Origin: a virus
IMG/VR virus record: IMGVR_UViG_3300047316_000273
Coordinates: 1-23,101 of that record
Reading direction: 5' to 3' (one strand)
DNA length: 23,101 bases
Shown: positions 20,052 through 23,101 of the stretch, piece by piece
Layout of the letters: every line of letters starts with the position of its first letter
Position numbering within the stretch: the stretch's first letter is position 1
Notes under the pieces: generated by a model
The model's input: only the letters and a program-made list of their open reading frames with translations
What the model was told of the DNA's origin: nothing
Databases searched by the model: none
Position numbers and translations under genes: made by a program

Positions 20052-20573
20052 ATGATCAGCCTGGACGCGATGCCGATACAGCTAGGAAGCCGAGAGGAGT
20101 TCGCCTGGGTGAGCCCGGAGGATTGGCTTCTCGTTAATACGTGCGGCTGGCGACGCCGCATAAGCGGCCTTCGGGTCTACGCCGCCAGCCACCATCGCCG
20201 CTGCGGCCATGGACGCCACGAAGGCGACCTGCATCGTTTTGTCGGTGCTCTTATGGGTATGTCCGGCGCTCGCATCATGGATCATCGCGACGGCAATGGC
20301 CTGAACAATACCAGGCAGAATCTTCGCTCCGCCACCAGGGCGCAAAACAACTCCAATCGAAGACCCAATCTATCAAACCGTGTCGGCCTTAAGGGCGTTA
20401 GGCGCTGTGGCCTTAGGTTTCTGGCTCAGATAACAGTCTCAAAAAGGAATCGCTATCTAGGCCTTTTTGTTACGGCCGAAGCAGCTGCCAGGGTTTACGA
20501 CGCATGGGCCAAAGCCGCGTTCGGCGAGTTCGCATGGATCAACTACCCGGAGGGAATCAATGGACAAGGTTAA
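20052..20573 (+). CDS. HNH endonuclease with AP2 DNA-binding domain
   Basis: ATG 20052 has GGGAAGG upstream and lies just 14 bases from the divergent regulator start. The 173-residue protein shows an N-terminal segment, then an HNH core with 'LHRFVGALMG' (60-69), 'MDHRDGNGLNNTRQNLRSAT' (76-95) and 'AQNNSNR' (97-103). A C-terminal AP2-like domain follows: 'VGLKGVRRCGLRFLAQITVS' (111-130), 'YLGLFVTAEAAARVYDAWA' and 'FGEFAWINYP'. Asp77/His78 and the Asn series supply the active site. HNH-AP2 proteins are typical homing endonucleases of phages. It starts the plus-strand operon. Confidence 0.88.
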   Translation: MISLDAMPIQLGSREEFAWVSPEDWLLVNTCGWRRRISGLRVYAASHHRRCGHGRHEGDLHRFVGALMGMSGARIMDHRDGNGLNNTRQNLRSATRAQNNSNRRPNLSNRVGLKGVRRCGLRFLAQITVSKRNRYLGLFVTAEAAARVYDAWAKAAFGEFAWINYPEGINGQG

Positions 20574-21213
20574 TGACGTCCCCGCAGCCGCCCCGCTCGC
20601 GGCCGACAGGACGAAGTGCCGTTGGTACTGCGGTATGACGATGAACGCCATTTATGAGGACGACCGCCAGGTAATCCTGGGCGAGAAGTTCCATGCTTAC
20701 GATCCGCGCACGAACGCCGACCAGCGTTGGTGCTCTGCCGCCTGCCGTGACGCCCGCCTCCCTCCCCTCGCGGCGCAGTCGGCCGAGACCGCTCATGATG
20801 AATGTTGCGAACCTGGATGTTCTACTAGCTGCCCGGCGCGTAAGCCCGCCCCGCAACCCGCCCCGGCGTGCGCGCATGGATGCAGTGACACACAGGCGAA
20901 CACGGCGTGCCCGACGCACGGCAAGCCCGCCCCGGCGAAGCCTATGCAGCTCCCGCCACAGCGCACCGATTGCGCTGACTGCGGAGGCCCACATGCGGCA
21001 GCGGCGTGTCCTGGACGTCCTGCGGTCCCGTCGTGCATGCGCCCAGGCCTCGGATACGTCGAATGCGACGGCATCGTCAACGGCGGTCTCTGTGAGTCGC
21101 ACGCGATGCTGTCGCGGATGTCGGTCGGCAAGCCTGCACGCGTTGAAGGACTGCGCCGACTCGGTCACATCGCCGGCATGCACGACGACGACCTAATTGG
21201 AGGTGCGCGGTGA
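20560..21213 (+). CDS. Cys-rich zinc-binding protein (217 aa)
   Basis: ATG 20560 lies inside the HNH 3' end with GGAGGG 7 bases upstream; the longer frame from 20467 is shadow. An N-terminal metal-binding domain has C20-x3-C24 and 'WCSAACR' (C58, C62), the treble-clef pattern often written CxxC...YCSxxC. A Pro/Ala/Cys-rich low-complexity middle follows, with many Cys pairs ('DECCEPGCSTSCPARK', 'CAHGCSD'). The C-terminus contains 'ECDGIVNGGLCESHA', which resembles 'CVDGGLCGYVRRAH' in the next protein. It probably binds several zinc ions; function is unknown. Confidence 0.68.
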   Translation: MDKVNDVPAAAPLAADRTKCRWYCGMTMNAIYEDDRQVILGEKFHAYDPRTNADQRWCSAACRDARLPPLAAQSAETAHDECCEPGCSTSCPARKPAPQPAPACAHGCSDTQANTACPTHGKPAPAKPMQLPPQRTDCADCGGPHAAAACPGRPAVPSCMRPGLGYVECDGIVNGGLCESHAMLSRMSVGKPARVEGLRRLGHIAGMHDDDLIGGAR

Positions 21214-21761
21214 GCGACAACGACGTTTGCGGCAAGCCGCTGTGCCGTCAGATTCGACGGGCGCACGTCTGGACGAATCACACCATCGCCCACGCCTTCG
21301 TCGAACCCGTCCCCGCGCCCCAACCGCCAGCCGACGCGACGAGTCCTAACGACAAATGCGCCGGGACATGTGTCGACGGCGGTCTCTGTGGCTACGTCAG
21401 GCGCGCTCACGGGAAGGAGCTGGGACAAATCGGTCATCGCTTCGTCGAGCCCAAGCCAGACGACCCACCCGTCACGGGCGATGGGGATGCGGCTGAGTTA
21501 GATCGACTGGTTGAGGATGCGGTCATGTCGATGAACGTGAGGCCATATCATTCGACAAGGCAGGCGATGGACAATCTCGCATACGAAGCCTACGCCGCCG
21601 GTATCGCCCGAGGGCGCGCTCTCGGGGCGAGGGAAGAAAGGGCCGACATCATCCGCGATGCACATGAGTCGCACTGCTATTGCTGCCCGGGACGGCCGAG
21701 GTGTCCAATCTGCGAATTCGCCGACGCCATCGCCCGTCGCGCAGGGAGGGGAACGCCATGA
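21210..21761 (+). CDS. Protein with repeated Cys/His modules (183 aa)
   Basis: GTG 21210 overlaps the previous stop (GTGA). Two related modules open the protein: C7, C12, H19, H24 with 'HAFVEP' at 28-33, and C50, C54, C60, H67 with 'HRFVEP' at 76-81. A helical region with 'DRLVEDAVMSMNVRPYHSTR' and 'AGIARGRALGAREERADIIR' follows, then a last Cys cluster 'HCYCCPGRPRCPICEF'. Each module looks like a small zinc finger. Function is unknown. Sharing the module with the next gene implies duplication. Confidence 0.66.
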   Translation: MSDNDVCGKPLCRQIRRAHVWTNHTIAHAFVEPVPAPQPPADATSPNDKCAGTCVDGGLCGYVRRAHGKELGQIGHRFVEPKPDDPPVTGDGDAAELDRLVEDAVMSMNVRPYHSTRQAMDNLAYEAYAAGIARGRALGAREERADIIRDAHESHCYCCPGRPRCPICEFADAIARRAGRGTP

Positions 21762-23041
21762 ACGATGCGAAGATCAACGCACTGGCCGAGGAATGGTCAG
21801 AGCGAAGCATTGAAGTGGGAGACGGCATAACGACGCAGCGAAGGATTCGCGCTGCCCTTCGCGAACTAGCCTACGACCACGACACGGAGATACTGGCGCT
21901 GCGCCGTCTCGTCGAGGAAGCGAAGGGCGAACGGGACCGGCTCAAGTCACTGCTGGAGTTTTCGGCAGGGCTACTGAAGGCCAAAGGTACCGAAATCGAC
22001 CGGCTCAAGGGCGAGCTGGCCGAGGCGCGGCGGCTGCTGATGACTGCGCCGCTTAACGTTCATGCCGATAGCTTACTTGCGTGGATGAAGGCGCGCACAA
22101 AGCATCTCGCCGCCCCGCCAGCCGAGCAGGTGCAGCCGACGAAACGCGAGTTGGACGTTTGCGCACGTCCAAATTGCAGGCAACCTCGGCACTGCGACAT
22201 CCACGACCCCGAACGGGGCAGTCACATGTTTCTTGAGCCGAAGGTCGCAACCGAGGATTGCGACACGTGCATCGGTCCCGGCGAGTTGTGCGACGAGCAC
22301 GAGGAGGAAGAGGACCGCGAAGAGGCAGCCGAGCAGGCGCAGGGGGAGGGGGCGCTCACGCTCGAAATGCTAGACGAGGCTCTACGGGATCATATCAACG
22401 ATGAATATGACCGATCGACCGCGCTCGCCAAGCGGGTGGAGGGGCACGAATTCGAAGCCGACGCGCACGGCATACGCGAGTCGATTGACGCGCTAGAGGG
22501 CAGGCTGCGCGATTTCGTTGTGGCCGAAGTGCGGCGCGCTATGTCGCCGCCTTCGTTCGGCCTGACCAAGGAGCAATTCAAGCCGCCCGTGCCCACGCAT
22601 GCGTTCGTTGTACCGACAGGCCAGACGTCGGGTTATCTGCTCTGCGCGTCCGAGGGCTGCGGCAAGAGGTCTGTCGATTCTGTTCATTCGATATCCGCAG
22701 CACCATCCCCGCCCGAGGCCACCGGGCCTGGACATGCGTTTCACTGTCTCTGGTATCAGCAGGGCAAGCACAAAGAGGGACCCTGTGACGACAATTGCCC
22801 ATGTTGGGTATGCGGCTACTTGCGTGGTCGTCACACCGTCCCCTGTTCTAACCGGGAGGCTTCTATGTCGCCCGCTCTCGAAAACCCCACGGAAAAAAAG
22901 CAACCGCCGGTCACTGGGCATGCGTTCGTGCGCGACCTCGACGGCAGATGTGATAAGCGGCGCGGTGACTACTATCGATGCGGAGAAAAGGCCGACGACC
23001 CCATCCACGCCGTCCCGCCCATCACGGAGGGGCGCAAGTGA
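21758..23041 (+). CDS. Large repeated Cys/His-module protein with coiled coil (427 aa)
   Basis: ATG 21758 overlaps the previous stop (ATGA) with GGAGGGG about 7 bases upstream. Residues 40-95 form a coiled coil ('DRLKSLLEFSAGLLKAKGTE'). Five Cys/His modules follow: C135, C140, C146, H149, then H156-M-F; C168, C171, C178, H181; H281-A-F, C296, C301, H310; H326-A-F, C330, C343, C347, C349, C352, H359; and H388-A-F, C398, C408, H417 ('CGEKADDPIHAV'). Similar single modules occur in small phage proteins. A second helical region (200-262) separates the modules. It may be a multivalent zinc scaffold; function is unknown. Confidence 0.68.
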   Translation: MNDAKINALAEEWSERSIEVGDGITTQRRIRAALRELAYDHDTEILALRRLVEEAKGERDRLKSLLEFSAGLLKAKGTEIDRLKGELAEARRLLMTAPLNVHADSLLAWMKARTKHLAAPPAEQVQPTKRELDVCARPNCRQPRHCDIHDPERGSHMFLEPKVATEDCDTCIGPGELCDEHEEEEDREEAAEQAQGEGALTLEMLDEALRDHINDEYDRSTALAKRVEGHEFEADAHGIRESIDALEGRLRDFVVAEVRRAMSPPSFGLTKEQFKPPVPTHAFVVPTGQTSGYLLCASEGCGKRSVDSVHSISAAPSPPEATGPGHAFHCLWYQQGKHKEGPCDDNCPCWVCGYLRGRHTVPCSNREASMSPALENPTEKKQPPVTGHAFVRDLDGRCDKRRGDYYRCGEKADDPIHAVPPITEGRK

Positions 23042-23101
23042 TGTTCGCGTCGGTCTGCTACGCCTGGCATCTCGATAATGGCTGGAACGTCGTCCATGTT
23101 G
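23041..23101 (+). CDS. Start of next plus-strand gene (partial)
   Basis: ATG 23041 overlaps the previous stop (TGATG), with GGAGGGG about 9 bases upstream. Only 20 residues, MFASVCYAWHLDNGWNVVHV, are visible before the window ends, too few to assign a family. Confidence 0.55.
   Translation, partial: MFASVCYAWHLDNGWNVVHV

Noticed and set aside
20557-21183. Minus-strand frame opposite the Cys-rich gene
   Set aside because: It is Arg-rich shadow sequence with no domain. The plus-strand frame has a GGAGGG site and a coherent Cys pattern.
1-23101. CRISPR arrays, insertion sequences, rRNA genes
   Set aside because: No regularly spaced direct repeats, no transposase, and no rRNA-like sequence were seen.

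Overview
The window is a contiguous piece of a temperate tailed double-stranded DNA phage or prophage (Caudoviricetes-like) with GC-rich coding sequence. The basis is a packaging/head block (large terminase, portal, scaffold-like protein, start of a capsid gene), a tyrosine integrase, an HTH regulator with dyad operator sites, and tightly overlapping ATGA/GTGA gene junctions. No host can be named. A lipoprotein signal peptide and a bacterial-type tRNA 3' half show a bacterial host, and an outer-membrane bacterium is plausible. No ribosomal or housekeeping host genes are present.

Layout, right to left, because most genes are on the minus strand. At about 19.5-20.05 kb lies a genetic switch: a minus-strand HTH regulator whose DNA-binding half is bracketed by two clusters of TGTTCAC/GTGAACA sites. 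From there a long minus-strand early operon (19515 down to about 14.3 kb) encodes many small, often Cys-rich proteins, a MazG-like NTP pyrophosphohydrolase, a FEN-type 5'-3' exonuclease fused to a RecT-like annealing protein, a DUF669-like protein and an oversized tRNA-like element. Next come a repeat-rich 0.3-kb control region and the integrase (13037-14002). A second minus-strand block (12740 to 7988) encodes small zinc-finger-like proteins, an HNH protein, a DNA-methyltransferase-like protein, a replication-initiator-like protein, an XF1762-family protein, a protein with two CCHC zinc knuckles and a possible small terminase. A single opposite-strand lipoprotein (7436-7828) separates this from the packaging/head block (7303 to 1), which ends in a capsid gene cut by the window edge.

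To the right of the switch (20052-23101) a plus-strand operon begins with an HNH-AP2 homing-type endonuclease and continues with three Cys/His-rich proteins built on a recurring 'HxF ... CxxC ... H' module, then a gene cut by the right edge.

The parts form a coherent phage plan. The regulator and operators choose the state, the exonuclease-annealase plus DUF669-like protein handle recombination, the initiator handles replication, and terminase, portal, scaffold and capsid package DNA. The most unusual features are the single-chain exonuclease/annealase, the Gag-like double zinc knuckle protein, the repeated Cys/His module family, the lambda-like operator bracketing of the regulator, and the 113-nt tRNA-like gene. 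Several genes of 42-55 codons are supported only by start/stop overlaps and conserved-looking sequence.
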